64,000 nucleotides of DNA, from NCBI GenBank assembly GCA_022508285.1, contig JAFLVN010000005.1:1-64000 (forward strand). Direction: 5' to 3'. The notes beneath the pieces are model-generated. The model was not told the DNA's origin. It ran no database searches and saw only the letters and a program-made list of their open reading frames with translations. The stretch comes from Clostridiales bacterium. Its GTDB lineage: Bacteria; Bacillota; Clostridia; Christensenellales; Borkfalkiaceae. Position numbers and translations under genes: made by a program. Below, one piece after another: positions 24,620 to 34,402 of the stretch; the first letter of the stretch is position 1, and each line of letters opens with the position of its first letter.

Positions 24620-25435
24620 TTATAAATTTACAAAAATAAGAGCGCTCATGGATTCCAAAGCGTCCTTTGCCCCTTGGGGTATGGTAATGGAAACTCCGCC
24701 GTAGGTTATTGTGTCTTCTATTCGGGTGGTTATACCCTCTCTAACATAGTTTCTGACAGACTTGTAAATTTTTCCGTTTTTAAAAGAAATTTTTATAGAT
24801 ATTTCAAAATCTGCGGCTGCGCTTAAAGTTGCGGAATACACGTTGGTTTTGCTGTTATAGCTGAACAGACTGTAAAGTTCGCCAAGAGTGCCGCTTACTT
24901 CCTGTTTGTCGCCCGTTCCATTATATTTCGTCCTTATGATAGAACCCAATAAGCCGCTTACGTATTGTTCGAAGTTTTCCTTTGCCTCGTCTTGGGTGTC
25001 ATATTCATCGACGGCGGCATACCAGCCGTCGTCTTCATTATATTGGTAATTAATTAAAGTGCTATCCGAAACTTCAAAATAACTTATACCGCTATCTAAT
25101 GTGGGGTCGACGTTTCCGATTTGCTCGCTTTTTTCGGATTTGGAGTATGCTTTTAAACCTGCGCCGTCATAGCCGACTTCGACGATACTCGTCCTGGCGT
25201 AGTCCGCCGACTTATCGTAAATTTTTCCGGTAGACATTGTTTTCTGTACAAATTTATAATTTGTCGCTGCCACAGAGTCCTCGAAAGCTTTAATCCAGCT
25301 CTCCTCGCTTTTTACACTGCCGTCGCCGCTAATATTTTCCCTTCCGCCGCAACTGTTGCATGCCGAAAGCGCAAAGCACATTGTCAACGCCGTTGCTACT
25401 GCCGCTATTCCTGCAAAAATCCGTTTTTTGTTCAT
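24620..25435 (-). CDS. Lipoprotein of unknown function
   Basis: 271 residues. The signal peptide ends in lipobox ALSAC (Cys 26), followed by a Gly/Ser-rich linker and a soluble domain rich in Tyr/Ser/Asp with alternating strand patterns (YKFVQKTMSTG, DFEISIKISFKNGKIYKSVRN). The strand-rich pattern recalls LolA/LppX-like lipid-carrying lipoproteins, but no motif proves this. A normal GGAG site precedes the ATG. It is monocistronic. Confidence 0.6.
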   Translation of the reverse strand: MNKKRIFAGIAAVATALTMCFALSACNSCGGRENISGDGSVKSEESWIKAFEDSVAATNYKFVQKTMSTGKIYDKSADYARTSIVEVGYDGAGLKAYSKSEKSEQIGNVDPTLDSGISYFEVSDSTLINYQYNEDDGWYAAVDEYDTQDEAKENFEQYVSGLLGSIIRTKYNGTGDKQEVSGTLGELYSLFSYNSKTNVYSATLSAAADFEISIKISFKNGKIYKSVRNYVREGITTRIEDTITYGGVSITIPQGAKDALESMSALIFVNL

Positions 25436-25579
25436 CTGTTAGCTCCTCTGTATCTAAAATGCACATTATATCAACTGCCTTATACGTTTGTCAAGGGCAG
25501 GGGTCGGCAAAAAGCATTTCGACAAAAACTCATAAAATAACAAGGCAATAAGTCCCCTTACACGCCATATAGTAGAGTG

Positions 25580-25611
25580 TAGCCACGTTTTAATTTGTTA
25601 CAATGTGGCTA
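25580..25611 (+). promoter_or_regulatory. Extended -10 promoter inside a 7-bp inverted repeat
   Basis: TAGCCAC (25580-25586) and GTGGCTA (25605-25611) are perfect complements 18 bases apart and enclose TGTTACAAT, an extended -10 (TACAAT 25599-25604). It reads as an operator spanning the promoter of the following gene, regulator unknown. Confidence 0.5.
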
Positions 25612-25622
25612 AGGAGATCATT

Positions 25623-26129
25623 ATGAAAATTTCTCAAATTTTCGGCAAAAGGATTAAAAGCGCAGGGGGCAGAGAGGGCTACGTCGTGTCGGTGAACGCC
25701 GTGGGACTGTCCCTCTTTTTTGTGTGCGCAGACGAAGGCGAGCGGGAGTTTACGGTGGATATGCAGAGCGTTATAAGCCTCGGCGACAGCATATTGTACG
25801 ACGGCAAAGTGTGCGGCAAAAAAGCCGCCGCGCCCGTGCGGCTGGGGCGGGCGGGCTTTGATATGCGGGGAAATTATTTAGGAAACCTCGAGGACTTCAC
25901 CGTATTGGGTGGCAAGCTGAAAACAGCTAAAATCGGCAAAAAAAATTACCCCGCGGAGGGGCTGATTTTGGGGGACGTGATAATAGTAAAGGATTTGCGC
26001 CGATTAAAGAGCGACGTTGTAAAGGGCGGCACAACCCTCTTTAAAAAGGGTGCGTACGTTACCGACGACGTTCTATCAGAAGCCGCCACCGCAGGCGAAT
26101 ACGTGCAGACAACGCTGAAAACAATATAG
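25623..26129 (+). CDS. PRC-barrel-like domain protein
   Basis: 168 residues from ATG 25623 (AAGGAG 6 bp upstream; an in-frame GTG at 25605 overlaps the operator arm and is unlikely). Residues 1-60 (KISQIFGKRIKSAGGREGYVVSV) have the beta pattern of PRC-barrel domains, and a second similar half around 75-150 (YLGNLEDFTVLGG, DVIIVKDLRRL) suggests a duplicated barrel. In other families PRC barrels bind RNA, photosystem or sporulation partners; here the role is unknown. Confidence 0.6.
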   Translation: MKISQIFGKRIKSAGGREGYVVSVNAVGLSLFFVCADEGEREFTVDMQSVISLGDSILYDGKVCGKKAAAPVRLGRAGFDMRGNYLGNLEDFTVLGGKLKTAKIGKKNYPAEGLILGDVIIVKDLRRLKSDVVKGGTTLFKKGAYVTDDVLSEAATAGEYVQTTLKTI

Positions 26130-26132
26130 ATT

Positions 26133-26789
26133 TTAAATATTGTATTTTGCCATTAGTTTTAACAACGCATTGAAATTCTCGTTCAAAATTTCGCCTTCGG
26201 CGGGGGTAAGCGAGCCCTTGACTTTCATTACGGTGAAAGTGTTTTTCAGTTTTTCGAGCTCCTGCCTGTCCGTTTTGCCGATATTTTTTTCAAGTAGCTT
26301 GCCTGTTACGGCTAAGGCGTGGTCAAGCCGCACGTTGTTGCGGGCAGTTGCGGTGCCCGGTGCGGGACGAGAAGGTTTTTGAGCCGCAGGAGCGGACTTG
26401 GCGGGCGAAAGGGTCTGAGCGGGCAGAGCGGGTGCGGCACATGCCGCAACCTGTGCGGGCAGGGCTGGCGACTTACGCTTTTTTTTACGTGAGGCAGCAC
26501 AGAGCAATCCGTAGCCGAAATATCCGCATATCCAGAATATACACGCTATAAACGCCGCCTGCTCCACCTCGTTTACAGTTAAAAACAGGGCGAAAGTTAC
26601 CGCCGTATACGCATATAAAAGGCAAAGGTACGGTCTTTTAGAGGATGAACGCACGGCTGGCAGACAGAGGCACAGCGTCAATGCAAGTATAAAAATTGCA
26701 ATAAACGAGCCCCAGACGAGCCAAACAAGCGAGTCGAAGGATGCTTTTGCCGCCAAAGCGGTGATGTTGCGGGCGAGAGTTTCAAACAT
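26133..26789 (-). CDS. Membrane protein of unknown function with Ala/Pro-rich linker
   Basis: 218 residues: three hydrophobic segments (about 20-45, 50-70, 75-98), a basic stretch SRKKKRKSP, an Ala/Pro-rich low-complexity linker (about 105-145), and a C-terminal helical domain (LDHALAVTGKLLEKNI, KLKNTFTVMKVKGSLTPAEG). No family recognised. It is convergent with the PRC-barrel gene, with 3 bp between stops. Confidence 0.6.
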   Translation of the reverse strand: MFETLARNITALAAKASFDSLVWLVWGSFIAIFILALTLCLCLPAVRSSSKRPYLCLLYAYTAVTFALFLTVNEVEQAAFIACIFWICGYFGYGLLCAASRKKKRKSPALPAQVAACAAPALPAQTLSPAKSAPAAQKPSRPAPGTATARNNVRLDHALAVTGKLLEKNIGKTDRQELEKLKNTFTVMKVKGSLTPAEGEILNENFNALLKLMAKYNI

Positions 26790-26812
26790 ATGCCTTAATT
26801 ATATCCCGATTA

Positions 26813-26848
26813 CAAAAAAATAAAGCGGAGATTCTGTCGAATTTCCGC
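26813..26848 (-). terminator. Terminator after tauE and repeat copy 1
   Basis: GCGGA-ATTC / GAAT-TCCGC stem with a TGTC loop and one mismatch (26825-26848), followed on the minus strand by TTTATTTTTTT. It closes the addB-addA-tauE direction. Confidence 0.8.
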
Positions 26849-26861
26849 AGATTATAAAATA

Positions 26862-26959
26862 TTCGCTCAAGTCGTGCAGTAGCGCGACTTGTAGCGAGGT
26901 TGTTTCGGTCGTAATTTTCTTAACGGGCGAAATAAATCCGCCCTTGAAAATTTCGGCAT
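26862..26959 (-). repeat. tauE-flanking structured repeat, copy 1
   Basis: 98 bp, matching 27794-27885 with a 52-bp identical block (26908-26959). It folds as one hairpin TCGCT-CAAGTCG/CGACTTG-AGCGA with a bulged base, and a second helix GTCG.AATTTTC/GAAAATT.CGGC topped by GGGCG/CGCCC. Located between the tauE stop and its terminator. Confidence 0.8.
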
Positions 26960-26983
26960 AAATTATTTATTAATTTTTTGTAG

Positions 26984-27784
26984 CTAATTCATTACAAAGA
27001 AGTTCAGTATAAGAAGTACTATGCCGAGGACGGTTAAAATTGCGCCCGTAACAATGCCAACCACCTTGCCGTTTACCTTATTTGCAAACAGCGACGAAAC
27101 TACCGCACCCAAAGTGGCTACAGGTGCGCAGATTGCAAGAACGTCCCACCGTTCAAGCAGGATATCCACTTCCGCCACGGCGTGCGCACCGAAGGCAACC
27201 AGTGCGGCTAAAGCCATTATAAAGGTGCTGGTTCCCACCGCTGTTCTTCGCTCCATGCCGAAGAATAAAGTAAAAACGAGCAGCATCATAAGTCCGCCGC
27301 CTGTGCCGACGTAACCTACTATAAGCCCTATGGCGAGCCCGAACAGCACAGAAAAAATTATTCCCTTTTTATCGAGTTTAGTGCCCTTGGGCACAAGGCG
27401 TTTACCTTGGGGGTCGGGCTGAATTAAAAAGCGTACGCCGATAAACACGCACAGCGCAAGCGAGAATGCGCTATTTATATGGTTGGGAATATAAAAAGCT
27501 ATTATCGTGCCGACAATGCACATGGTCAGCACGCAGACTATCATTATCCAACTGCGCTTTAAATCTATATTTTTATGCCGTATATATATCGCCGTGGAAA
27601 CGATAGACGCCAAAACGTCGGACGCGAGCGCTATCGCCACAGCCTGAAATTGCCCGCCGTCCACAGCGAACGTGGGGCAGAGCACTATTAATATTGGCAC
27701 CATAACTGCCGCTGCCGAGAGCCCTACGAGTCCCGTAGTTACTCCGGCACCCAATGCGGCTATTACATACCAGAAATATTCCAT
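26984..27784 (-). CDS. TauE/SafE family membrane permease
   Basis: 266 residues from ATG 27784, with AAAGGA 4 bp upstream; a TTG at 27802 is the alternative but falls in the repeat. About eight hydrophobic segments and the family's two short signatures, GVTTGLVGLSAAAVMVPIL near the N-terminus and GLIVGYVGTGGGLMMLLVFT in the middle. Members move sulfite, sulfoacetate or other small organic anions; the substrate is unknown. It is framed by two copies of a structured repeat and follows addA. Confidence 0.88.
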   Translation of the reverse strand: MEYFWYVIAALGAGVTTGLVGLSAAAVMVPILIVLCPTFAVDGGQFQAVAIALASDVLASIVSTAIYIRHKNIDLKRSWIMIVCVLTMCIVGTIIAFYIPNHINSAFSLALCVFIGVRFLIQPDPQGKRLVPKGTKLDKKGIIFSVLFGLAIGLIVGYVGTGGGLMMLLVFTLFFGMERRTAVGTSTFIMALAALVAFGAHAVAEVDILLERWDVLAICAPVATLGAVVSSLFANKVNGKVVGIVTGAILTVLGIVLLILNFFVMN

Positions 27785-27793
27785 AAAATCCTT

Positions 27794-27885
27794 TTCGCTC
27801 AAATTGCAAGCAATTTGCAGCGAGGTTGCTGTTGTCGTAATTTTCTTAACGGGCGAAATAAATCCGCCCTTGAAAATTTCGGCAT
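27794..27885 (-). repeat. tauE-flanking structured repeat, copy 2
   Basis: 92 bp. It is the same element as 26862-26959 but with the first hairpin changed to CAAATTG/CAATTTG and a 4-base loop, so pairing is kept while sequence changes. It fills the gap between the addA stop and the tauE ribosome site, 5 bp from the latter. Confidence 0.8.
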
Positions 27886-27893
27886 GATTCTTT

Positions 27894-30800
27894 TTAATTT
27901 AAATTAATTTGCGAGCGGGTGCGGATATTTATTATTGCCGCACCTATTTCCTTTTCGGGCACGTGCCAGATAATTGACACTGCCTTTTTGTAGAGTTCGA
28001 GCTGCTTTGAGTACGTTTCAAGGAGCTGCCCGTCCGTCTTTTTGGAGTACTTGTAGTCTATTATACGCACCCCGAAGTCCCCATGCGCTAAGAGGTCGAT
28101 TGCGCCCTGCACAAGGATATGGTCCTCAGCCACCGATTTGAGCACGTCGCACGCTTTAAGTCTGCATAAAAACTCCTGCTCACGGTAAAGCTCTGCGCCG
28201 TGAAGGTCGGCAAACACCGGCATATTGACTATTTCGCACAGCTCTTCGACATTCAAAAGCTGAGCTTGGGCTTGAGTTATTTTACCGCATTGCAAGAAGT
28301 TTGACAATTCTTTTTGGATACCGTCAAGCGATTTTACCGAAAAATCACAGAGTTCCAAAAATCTGTGGTACGCCGTGCCACGCTCCGCATCCGTTTCGCC
28401 ATCTCCGACAAACAGAGTGTGTTCGGCAAAATAGGGCTCGTCCTCGCGCATGCTCTTTAAAATAGCGGATGCAGAACTCTTTACGGGCAGCTCAACGCTG
28501 TCTGCGCGGGAATAGGGCTGCATGAAGCGTGCGGATATGGCTTTATACAGATTTTCGTCACGCTCGGCAAGATAGGTCACTTCTTCAGACTGTCTTTCTA
28601 TTTCACCCCTCTCGCACATGTCCTCGCAGGGGAACTTTTGCATGTCGAAGAGCTGAGAATACCGCTTTGCCGCAAGCGCACCCGCACGGCTGTATTCCTC
28701 TCTTTCCTCGGCTAAGATATGCAGTTTGCACATCGCTCGGGTGCACGCCACGTAAAAGAGATTGAGCTCGTTTTTAAGCTCCTCCCTGTCCGCACGCATT
28801 TTTACAAGCTTGCGCAAAATTGTGGGATATACGAGCATATTTTCGGGGTCGTAACACTTAGGCGCAAAGCCGTACTTTTCGTCGAAGGGCAGCTCGGAAT
28901 AGTCCATGCCCTTGAAAGTGCGGCAGATATCGGCAATTATGACCACGGGAAACTCCAACCCCTTTGCTGCGTGCATGGTCATAATTTTAATACTGTCGGA
29001 GGGCGCAGCCGTCGGCGCTTTTATATCGTATCCGCCCGATTTTATCTTTTCGAGAAAAGCCGAAAGGGTTAGCGCAGGTCCTTCGGCGGCAAGCTTTAAC
29101 ACGTTTTTAAGCTTTTCACCGCCGCCTGCGGAGTACGCTGCCTCCAGTCCGCTCTCCGCAAGGATATAATCTATGAGCTCGCCCGCAGACATAATTTCAG
29201 ACAAATCCCGCAACGTTTGCACCTTTTGCGAGAATGCGTTGAGCTTTTCGGCTATAAAACCTCTGCCCGCTTCCATATAAAGTTTAAAACACTGTCTGAA
29301 AGATATGCGCCCTTCTTTTTTAAAGGCTATGCGGATTGCCGCAAGCTCGTCTTCTGTAAATCCGCCCAAGGGGGAAAGCATTGCCGAAACGAGCGGAATA
29401 TCCTGCTCGGCGTTGTCTATGAGAGAGAGAATATCGAGCATCTGCCTTACCTCGGGCAGAGCGCAGATATTGCCCTCCTGCGCTCCCGAAACGGAGTAGC
29501 CCGCATCTTTGAGCGCACGGATTATGCCCTCGGCAGAGCCGCCCTTGTTTTTGCGGGTAAGTATGCAGATATCGCCGGGCTGGGTGTCGACGTATTCGCC
29601 CTTTTTGAGGTCGAAGTGCTTTGAATTTAACTCCCTCTCCACAAGCTGAAGTACGGCAAGTCCCTCCCGGGTGTGCGGGGCGTTGCGTCCGTCTTCCATT
29701 ACGGAATACACTCCCCGCTCCTCGGCTATCTTTTCATCTTTGCCGAATATATGTATTTCCGCCAAGCCGCAATCCTTAGGATACTTAGCTTCCGCAGTCA
29801 TTTTATGTCCTGCCGCATAGTCAAAGCCGCAGGCACGCTCCGTCATCACTTCGGAGAACATGGCGTTTACAAACATCAACACTTCTGCACAGCTTCTGAA
29901 ATTCCCCGAAAGCTTTAAAGCGGTTTGCGCTCCGCTCTCGAAATTTTTGAATTTATCGGAGAAGAATACCGACTTGCTGCCCCTGAAGCCGTAGATTGCC
30001 TGCTTGACGTCGCCGACGAGGAACACCTCCCGTCCGATTGCCGAAATAATCTCTTCCTGCACGGGGTTTACGTCCTGATATTCGTCAACGAATACGTAGC
30101 TGTATTTGGAATTTATCTCTTTTTTTAAATTTTCGTCCTGCAAAAGTTGCAGTGTCATGTGCTCCAAATCGTTGTAGTCAAGCTTATTCTCATCACGTTT
30201 GATTGCGGTATATTCCGTATCGAATTCCAAAAGCAGAGCCGAAAACGCAACGGCGGTTTTGCCGCTTTCCAAAAACAGTCTGCGCTCGGTTTGCTCGTCT
30301 GAAATACCGTCACGCACTGCGCCGAATCTCTTGGAAATATCGGCTTTGAATTCCTTGAATATCTCGCCCGCCTCTTTATCCTCATCGGGGTCTCGGGGCT
30401 TTGCCGTGACGGTAAAGGGAATTGCGGGTGCAAACACCCCGCCCGCCTTTGCCTCTTTAAGGGCTGCACGCATTTCGGCGAAAATCTTAGCGTACTTTTC
30501 GGCATTCTTCGTCCGGGGGAAGGCGGCTTCGAACTCGTCTACTTCCTCCTCCATAGCCGCATATTTTCCGGCAAAGAACTCAGAAAGCTCCGCACATATT
30601 GCCGAAAACCCCTCGTCGGTGTAGAGGTTTGCGCAAGTTTCAAGCATATTGCGGTAGTGCGCTACGTTACGCACGGAAGAGTAGCTTTCAAGCACAAGCC
30701 GCCGTAAGGCGTTGTCGCTCCGCTTCTTTGAAAAACGCTTTAAAAGGTGGATAAAATCGCTATCCTCTTGCTCGTACCGCCGCTCAAAAACATTGTCAAG

Positions 30801-31214
30801 GGCACGGGATTTTAAGTCTTTTGCAAGGGCGTCCTCGTCCGACATAATGTCGAACCCGCCGTCTATATTAAGTTGAAAAAAGTATGTACGCAAAAGGCGT
30901 GAACAGAATGAGTGTATTGTGGAGATATTTGCCGAAGGAATTTTGGAAATCTGCGCCTTTATGTGCGCAATTTTACTGCCGTCGGCGTTTTCCACCTTTT
31001 TTATGAGGGCGGTGCGCAATTTCTCCTTCATCTGCGCCGCCGCTTTTTTGGTAAAGGTTACGGCGAGTACTTCGTCGATATCCGCCCCTGCCTCTATCGC
31101 ACGGGTGAGCTTTTCTATCATTACGAAGGTCTTGCCGCTGCCCGCCGAGGCGGACACTATAACTTTACCGACGCTTTTGACAGCTTGGGACTGTTCTTTG
31201 GTTAAATCAGCCAT
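27894..31214 (-). CDS. addA: ATP-dependent helicase/nuclease AddA
   Basis: 1106 residues. UvrD-like helicase motifs run in order: Walker A SASAGSGKT (about 18-26), Walker B FVDEYQDVNPVQEE, KQAIYGFRG, and motif VI VACTRAMCKLHIL. The C-terminal RecB-type nuclease has DHILVQGAIDLLAH and VRIIDYKYSKK (metal-binding Asp, Asp and Lys). With AddB it processes double-strand breaks for recombination. It overlaps addB by 8 bp. Confidence 0.96.
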   Translation of the reverse strand: MADLTKEQSQAVKSVGKVIVSASAGSGKTFVMIEKLTRAIEAGADIDEVLAVTFTKKAAAQMKEKLRTALIKKVENADGSKIAHIKAQISKIPSANISTIHSFCSRLLRTYFFQLNIDGGFDIMSDEDALAKDLKSRALDNVFERRYEQEDSDFIHLLKRFSKKRSDNALRRLVLESYSSVRNVAHYRNMLETCANLYTDEGFSAICAELSEFFAGKYAAMEEEVDEFEAAFPRTKNAEKYAKIFAEMRAALKEAKAGGVFAPAIPFTVTAKPRDPDEDKEAGEIFKEFKADISKRFGAVRDGISDEQTERRLFLESGKTAVAFSALLLEFDTEYTAIKRDENKLDYNDLEHMTLQLLQDENLKKEINSKYSYVFVDEYQDVNPVQEEIISAIGREVFLVGDVKQAIYGFRGSKSVFFSDKFKNFESGAQTALKLSGNFRSCAEVLMFVNAMFSEVMTERACGFDYAAGHKMTAEAKYPKDCGLAEIHIFGKDEKIAEERGVYSVMEDGRNAPHTREGLAVLQLVERELNSKHFDLKKGEYVDTQPGDICILTRKNKGGSAEGIIRALKDAGYSVSGAQEGNICALPEVRQMLDILSLIDNAEQDIPLVSAMLSPLGGFTEDELAAIRIAFKKEGRISFRQCFKLYMEAGRGFIAEKLNAFSQKVQTLRDLSEIMSAGELIDYILAESGLEAAYSAGGGEKLKNVLKLAAEGPALTLSAFLEKIKSGGYDIKAPTAAPSDSIKIMTMHAAKGLEFPVVIIADICRTFKGMDYSELPFDEKYGFAPKCYDPENMLVYPTILRKLVKMRADREELKNELNLFYVACTRAMCKLHILAEEREEYSRAGALAAKRYSQLFDMQKFPCEDMCERGEIERQSEEVTYLAERDENLYKAISARFMQPYSRADSVELPVKSSASAILKSMREDEPYFAEHTLFVGDGETDAERGTAYHRFLELCDFSVKSLDGIQKELSNFLQCGKITQAQAQLLNVEELCEIVNMPVFADLHGAELYREQEFLCRLKACDVLKSVAEDHILVQGAIDLLAHGDFGVRIIDYKYSKKTDGQLLETYSKQLELYKKAVSIIWHVPEKEIGAAIINIRTRSQINLN

Positions 31215-34200
31215 TTCCGCCCTCCCCGCTATCCTTTACTATTTTTGCAATATCGGTACACTTTACGGACGGAGCCTTTCTCTCGCCGCCGTCAAGCCCT
31301 GCGGCAAAATTGCAACTGCCGCCCATTTTGCAGTATTTGCAGGTCTCCTCTGCGGGAGAAGGCGAAATATTGCCCGAAAGCATCTCCGCAGCGCCACGCT
31401 TCGCCACAAGCTTTGAATAACTTAAAAATGCGGCAAATTCCTCTCTTTCCATTGCCCCGTCAAGCTTTCTGCCGTTTAAATAGGCGTCGAAATATGCCGA
31501 CTTCTGCTTGGGTTGCAGGGTGGTATCCGAGGCGGAAACGACGTCCTCGCTGCCGTCCATAAAGCCTTGAAGACGGAACACGCCGTCCTCTTTATCACGG
31601 TATTCCACCGCCGCAGGAAAGTAGTATGCGCCCGCCGCTCTGCGCCCCTCGGACACCGCTAAAAGGTAAAGGGGCAGCTGCAATTTAGCGCCTGTGTAGT
31701 ATTTGGGGGCGGAGCACTCTATCGTACCTGTTTTATAGTCTATTATTCTGACCATATCCCCGCATTCGTCCACTCTGTCAATTCTGCCGAAAAGCTTTAA
31801 GTCGGGCGCAAGGCGAATTTCGCACTTGCTCTCTGCCGTGGACACCGAGAAGCGGGAATTTTTGAGCTGCTCGAACATGCCTGCCGAAACCTTAACGGCT
31901 TCCGCTTTAAGCTCGCCCGCAGTATATCTGCCGCTCTTAATATCGAGTAGCGACGAGTAGGGCGGCTTTTGAAGTTTTAAATCGGCAATTTCTTCCGCAC
32001 GTGCCTTTAGCGCAGGCATATCCGAAATCCCGTTGATTTCCCGTGCGAGCTCCTCTAAAACCGAGTGAATGAAGTTGCCCGTATCGACGGGGCGGACTAC
32101 GCCCTCTTCCCGCTCCTGAACTTTAAGTCCCTGCCGCATAAATCCGAGATATGGGCAAGAAAAATACGTTTCGAGCGCTGTGGGCGTTACGCTGTCGTAG
32201 CTGACGTAAAGCTGTCTGCCGCAGGATATGCGGGGGCGTACGGGGGATTTTAAAGCCGCATCCGCTTCCCTTTTGAATCCGCCGTCCGCAAGTGCCGAAT
32301 ACACCGCCGACATTGCTTCGGGGCGGTTTTTGAGTTTTAAAAGCTGTTTGATTGCGGGAAGCTTTTCGCTGGAATAATAGGGTATAGCCCTGCCCGTGCG
32401 CTCTATGCGCTTTAAGTCGGACACGGCGAGCTTTGCGCCCGAGGGCGACAAAAACGCCGCTGCGGCATAGGATATAATTTCGCTTGCGCCGCTCTCCTCG
32501 CCGTTCAGTCTGACGGGGTAGGAAAGATACAGATTTTCCCTGAAAGCGCAGATATTGAGCGCAACCGTCTCACGGCTTCTCAGATTCACCTGTCTTATTT
32601 TGGGTGACACGTTTAAGTTTACCTGCTCCAAAAGGGAGATTTCCCTGTCCGTTAAAAGGGCGGTATCTGCGCTTGCGCCGGGCACGTCGCCAGTAAGCGA
32701 CGCCGCAAAAACGACGTTTGAGCCGGTGTTTGCCGTGGCGGCAATATCCCCCACGAACACTGCGTCCGCCTTGGGGGGAATTAGCGATATTTCCATAGCG
32801 GTAAAGCCGCTTTTGAGAATTTTGACGATATCCTTTAACGACAGCCCCTCGGCAAGGCTCTCCGCCTCGGCAAGTACGCTTAAAACTCCGTCGAGGGCAC
32901 GTGCGCCGAAAGCGGCGTGCACGGGAAATCCGTCCTTGAACTTTTCTGAAAGGGTTTTAAGCTTTTCTGCCACCCCATACGCCTCTAAAAGGGTGCGTAA
33001 ACCCCCGAATATGCCGCCGATATTGCTTTTCGAAGTTAAAATTGCATAGCCCTTTAAAAATGTCTGCCGCACTCTTTCAACGGCAGATATGTCGAAATTA
33101 AAGTTGTCGAGTATTTCCTTTTTGGGCTCTCTGCGCACCCCTCCACGGAAATTTGCAAGCCGCAGTGCATAGTTGCGGAACATATCTTTATCCGCCCGCT
33201 CTGCGGGGAAAAAGGGAGATGATACAACCGCGTCCGTATCCTGCGGACGGCAGCCCGAAAGTGCGCAGTTGAGCCAAGCGAATATAAACGCACATAAGGG
33301 GTGCTCGGAAAGGGGAATGCGCCTGTCGGCATAGTAGGGTATGCGGTAGCGGGAGAACACCCGGGAAAGTCTCTTTTCACTTTCGGCTAAATTGGGCAGC
33401 ATCACGGAAATTTTTGCGTAGCGCTCTGCCTCGTCGATGACGTGCCGCTTTATACTTGCGGCTATGAACTCTATCTCTTCTTCTCCGTCGCACGCCTCGA
33501 ACACGTGTACACGGGAAGTCTTTTCCGCTGTCCTGTAAAAGCTTTCGGGGTTGAAAAGGGAGCGGCGCAGAATTTCCGCCTCCTTTAAAAGTTCGCCCCC
33601 CTCGTAAATATCCTCCGCCCCGCCGAACTCCGCCGCAGCGGCAAGAAAGGCGTGACGTGCCTCGTTTACGTATATATCCTCCCTTCCGCCTATGAACAGA
33701 CCTATTACGCTGTCCGCCGAAAGAAAGGCGGCCTTGGCGCACTCCGTTGTGGTGCGGGTGAACGCCTGAAAGCCTAAAAATATTACCGTTGCGCCACGGA
33801 TTGCAGGGCTTGCCTCTATTACGGGCGCAAGGCGGCGCAGGTAGCCGTTCCTGTCCTGCAATCCGCTCTCTTTGAGATAATTCATATATTCGCCGTATAT
33901 GATGGCAATATCCTTGAGCTTTCCGCCGAAAATTCCGCCCCGCTCGGCGGCTACGGAGATATCCTCAGCCGAAATGCCCGACGAATATAAAAGTGCGATA
34001 GTGTCGTACACGGTCTGTGCGGCGGACGGCGAAGAAAGCTGCTTAAATAGAGTCAGCTTGCCCCTGTTTCCCTCTATAATCCTTCTTACCGCCATTGCCG
34101 AGCCCTGCGCCGAGAGCACGTTCTGCGGCTTGCCGCACTCGGACGATAAAAAGCGCGCAAAGGTGAACACTGAGGTCAAAAAAGTACCTTCCACCGCTGC

Positions 34201-34344
34201 GCACACAGTGCGTTCGGCGGCAAGCGACAGCCTGTCCTCGCAGAAAACTACCGTGCGGAAACCTTTATCCTCGTTTTTCTTTACGATAATTTTAAGTTGT
34301 TCAAGCGCAACCGACAGAGCGGCGCAACTCACGGATTTTATCAT
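31207..34344 (-). CDS. addB: ATP-dependent nuclease subunit AddB
   Basis: 1045 residues. It is a helicase-like but degenerate N-terminal half and a C-terminal nuclease with LFGRIDRVDE and VRIIDYKTGT. The Fe-S cysteines expected in AddB are present: one in FSCPYLGF and three in EETCKYCKMGGSCNF. No clean Walker A is visible at the N-terminus, unlike many AddB proteins, so ATP use by this subunit is doubtful. An extended -10 (TGATATAAT, 34358-34353) lies 8 bp before the ATG and there is no ribosome site. Confidence 0.94.
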   Translation of the reverse strand: MIKSVSCAALSVALEQLKIIVKKNEDKGFRTVVFCEDRLSLAAERTVCAAVEGTFLTSVFTFARFLSSECGKPQNVLSAQGSAMAVRRIIEGNRGKLTLFKQLSSPSAAQTVYDTIALLYSSGISAEDISVAAERGGIFGGKLKDIAIIYGEYMNYLKESGLQDRNGYLRRLAPVIEASPAIRGATVIFLGFQAFTRTTTECAKAAFLSADSVIGLFIGGREDIYVNEARHAFLAAAAEFGGAEDIYEGGELLKEAEILRRSLFNPESFYRTAEKTSRVHVFEACDGEEEIEFIAASIKRHVIDEAERYAKISVMLPNLAESEKRLSRVFSRYRIPYYADRRIPLSEHPLCAFIFAWLNCALSGCRPQDTDAVVSSPFFPAERADKDMFRNYALRLANFRGGVRREPKKEILDNFNFDISAVERVRQTFLKGYAILTSKSNIGGIFGGLRTLLEAYGVAEKLKTLSEKFKDGFPVHAAFGARALDGVLSVLAEAESLAEGLSLKDIVKILKSGFTAMEISLIPPKADAVFVGDIAATANTGSNVVFAASLTGDVPGASADTALLTDREISLLEQVNLNVSPKIRQVNLRSRETVALNICAFRENLYLSYPVRLNGEESGASEIISYAAAAFLSPSGAKLAVSDLKRIERTGRAIPYYSSEKLPAIKQLLKLKNRPEAMSAVYSALADGGFKREADAALKSPVRPRISCGRQLYVSYDSVTPTALETYFSCPYLGFMRQGLKVQEREEGVVRPVDTGNFIHSVLEELAREINGISDMPALKARAEEIADLKLQKPPYSSLLDIKSGRYTAGELKAEAVKVSAGMFEQLKNSRFSVSTAESKCEIRLAPDLKLFGRIDRVDECGDMVRIIDYKTGTIECSAPKYYTGAKLQLPLYLLAVSEGRRAAGAYYFPAAVEYRDKEDGVFRLQGFMDGSEDVVSASDTTLQPKQKSAYFDAYLNGRKLDGAMEREEFAAFLSYSKLVAKRGAAEMLSGNISPSPAEETCKYCKMGGSCNFAAGLDGGERKAPSVKCTDIAKIVKDSGEGGNG

Positions 34345-34352
34345 ACATACCG

Positions 34353-34361
34353 ATTATATCA
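34353..34361 (-). promoter_or_regulatory. Extended -10 element of addBA, near-leaderless
   Basis: Minus-strand TGATATAAT with only CGGTATGT between it and the addB ATG. The -35 position (TTAATT at 17 bp) is poor, as expected when TGn is present. Confidence 0.6.
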
Positions 34362-34402
34362 TAAACCGCACAGAAAATTAAATATTTTGGGGCATAAAAG
34401 TT

